This document shows, piece after piece, positions 62,634-64,000 of a stretch of DNA of 64,000 nt. Position numbers and translations under genes: made by a program. Origin of the DNA: Dendrophyllia cribrosa. Taxonomy: Eukaryota; Cnidaria; Anthozoa; Scleractinia; Dendrophylliidae. Position 1 is the stretch's first letter. Each line of letters starts with the position of its first letter. The notes under the pieces were generated by a model. The model was not told the DNA's origin. It worked only from the letters and a program-made list of their open reading frames with translations, and searched no databases. Where the stretch lies: positions 30,089,176 through 30,153,175 of the forward strand of contig JAJLRJ010000010.1 in the NCBI GenBank assembly GCA_024195265.1, in the 5' to 3' direction.

Positions 62634-63415
62634 CCCATTGACGCCTGAACCGCCCGTACAAGACTCCACTGCTTTAAAAAATTGTAACTTTCTCAATCGT
62701 GCGAACATTGCCTTAACTAGCAGTTGTGAGCATTGACTAGAAAGTCTTTCAAATTGAGATACCCAATAAACACAAAAAAGTCAGCGATTTTTGCAGAATA
62801 TCAGCGTTTGAATTTGGACAATAACAAAAATTACCGTTTTTAACGTCATAGAAAAACAACAAAAATCACGTTTTTGCCTTTAGTTTTTTTTATTCAAATC
62901 ATCGTGGCAAACCCAAAAGTCAACATTTACAGCAAAATTCAGTCCTAGTCCTAGCTTAGCAGTGAATTTTTTTGCTCTTATTCGTTGCTCGGGCCTAGCT
63001 ACAGCTTCTTATACTAGTGCATACTCACCTTGCCTCGATTTTCAACATCACCACCGCACTGCATGCTGGGAAATAAACAGATTTTTTGACAGCGTCCATT
63101 CCGTCCTCCACAATTTTCATATATATACTAAGTCCACAGCCACTCTGAGCCACTCTGACCCACTGCCGAAATTTCGCGCTTGTTGTGTTCTCCTGTGGTC
63201 GCAACTTCCAAAATATGCCGCGGTAGGTCAAGAAATTCATCCAGAGTCGAGTCCCAAAGCTACTTCGTTTCCAGGCAGCCATTTTTCCAGTTCAACGAGC
63301 AATGAGCCACGAGCCAAATTCGTAAACGAAGTACAACACCTAACTCGCTTCATTGAGAAGTGGACTCTGAACTACCTCCAAGCTTAATGATGCTCATCAG
63401 GCAGCTACTAAAGAT
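62634..63415. mobile_element. TTAA MITE copy C, 3' truncated
   Basis: It starts CCCATTGACGCCTGA after TTAA and follows copies A and B for about 780 bp with scattered differences. It lacks the doubled CCGCCCGTAA and stops matching at CTACTAAAGATG, where an AAT microsatellite begins. The right terminal repeat is missing. Confidence 0.8.
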
Positions 63416-63425
63416 GCTGCTTCTA

Positions 63426-63445
63426 ATAATAATAATAATAATAAA
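63426..63445 (+). repeat. (AAT)n microsatellite
   Basis: A short AAT run at the broken end of TTAA MITE copy C. Confidence 0.7.
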
Positions 63446-63472
63446 TTATTATAATAACATAATATTTATACA

Positions 63473-63579
63473 GGGGTCAATTTAATAAAACTTTTACGAG
63501 TGTAATTGACAAGTGTAGCCATTGTTTCAGAGGTTGAAAACAATAGCTACACTTGTAAAAGTTTTATTAAATTGACCCC
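63473..63579. repeat. Foldback element with GGGGTCAATTTAATAAAACT ends
   Basis: GGGGTCAATTTAATAAAACT-TTTAC and GTAAAAGTTTTATTAAATTGACCCC pair perfectly over 25 bp, then CAAGTGTAGC-CATTGTTT pairs with AAACAATAGCTACACTTG. Confidence 0.8.
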
Positions 63580-63941
63580 AGGATAACCCCGTCAGTGTAA
63601 AAACACTGGTATCAAAGGGGGTCCTGTTAATTACTAAAATACAATAATGCTAGAATAAAAAGTCCCTTAAAGTATAAAAATATTTAAAACTACTAGAATA
63701 AAAAGTCCCTAAAAGTCCTTAAAAAGTATAAAAATATTAAAAAACTATTTACACCGTGACATAATTACAGATAATGTCAACATTCAGTATTAAGAAAAAT
63801 GTGTTTTGAATCTTCTAAGAACTCAATAAAAGATTTCTTAGACTTAATATGAAAAGGTAGATTGTTGAATTCAGTGGCTCCAGTAAAATAAAAAGATCTT
63901 TTGGCAACTTCCAGGTGGACCTTTATATGTTTTATGGGGAG

Positions 63942-64000
63942 CAGAGGTGGTGTAATGGTGAGAGTACCTGCCTCCCACCAATTTGGCCCAGGTTCAATTT
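63942..64000 (+). repeat. tRNA-Gly-like sequence, cut by the window end
   Basis: GCAGAGGTGGTGTAATGGTG, GAGTACCTGCCTCCCACC and GGCCCAGGTTCAATTT line up with the D-arm, a CCC anticodon loop and the T-arm of glycine tRNAs. The 3' acceptor half lies beyond the window. The start GCAG and the imperfect anticodon stem suggest a tRNA-derived SINE rather than a working gene. Confidence 0.45.

Overview
This is a eukaryotic, AT-rich window dominated by introns and repeats. It is almost certainly from an anthozoan cnidarian, most likely a stony coral. The reasons are intron-rich animal genes (GSK3, MRE11, a ZDHHC23-type palmitoyltransferase), a Mab-21/cGAS-like gene of the kind expanded in invertebrates, and a dense load of foldback MITEs and LINE tails. 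The species call is inference. No prokaryotic operon, CRISPR, rRNA or complete tRNA gene was seen.

Layout. Positions 1-19,900 hold no convincing complete host gene: LINE 3' ends (230-1250 on +, 13,560-14,010 on -), foldback elements, a TA-flanked DNA element with a hAT remnant nested inside it (9,969-11,655), a (CTTA)n tract, and a 1.25-kb minisatellite of 9-bp units (12,175-13,430). From 19,938 to 25,131 on the - strand lies a complete four-exon ZDHHC23-like gene (377 aa by my splice model), with its catalytic DHHC in a 45-bp microexon. From 29,373 to 46,783 on the - strand lies a complete nine-coding-exon GSK3 gene (416 aa), whose introns are full of mobile elements, including two almost identical 1,012-bp TTAA-flanked copies 1.5 kb apart.

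Divergent from GSK3, MRE11 starts at about 47.1-47.5 kb on + and runs through seven exons to 51,536. These encode the phosphodiesterase core with all the metal-binding motifs. No later MRE11 exon is visible in the remaining 12.5 kb. Inside that stretch, on the same strand, sits an uninterrupted 1,204-codon gene (56,733-60,347) with a helical ARM/HEAT-like N-terminus, a charged linker with a triplicated segment of about 50 aa, and a C-terminal Mab-21/cGAS-like nucleotidyltransferase domain that keeps its GS motif and three candidate catalytic acids. This is the most interesting object in the window: a candidate cGAS-like receptor with an unusual architecture, apparently nested in an intron of a DNA-break sensor gene, or lying just after a truncated copy of it. 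The window ends in more MITEs and the start of a tRNA-Gly-like (SINE-like) sequence.

The host genes have separate roles: Wnt/insulin kinase signalling (GSK3), DNA double-strand break repair (MRE11), protein S-palmitoylation (ZDHHC23) and candidate nucleic-acid sensing (Mab-21-like). Only GSK3 and MRE11 look likely to share regulation, through a divergent promoter of a few hundred bases.
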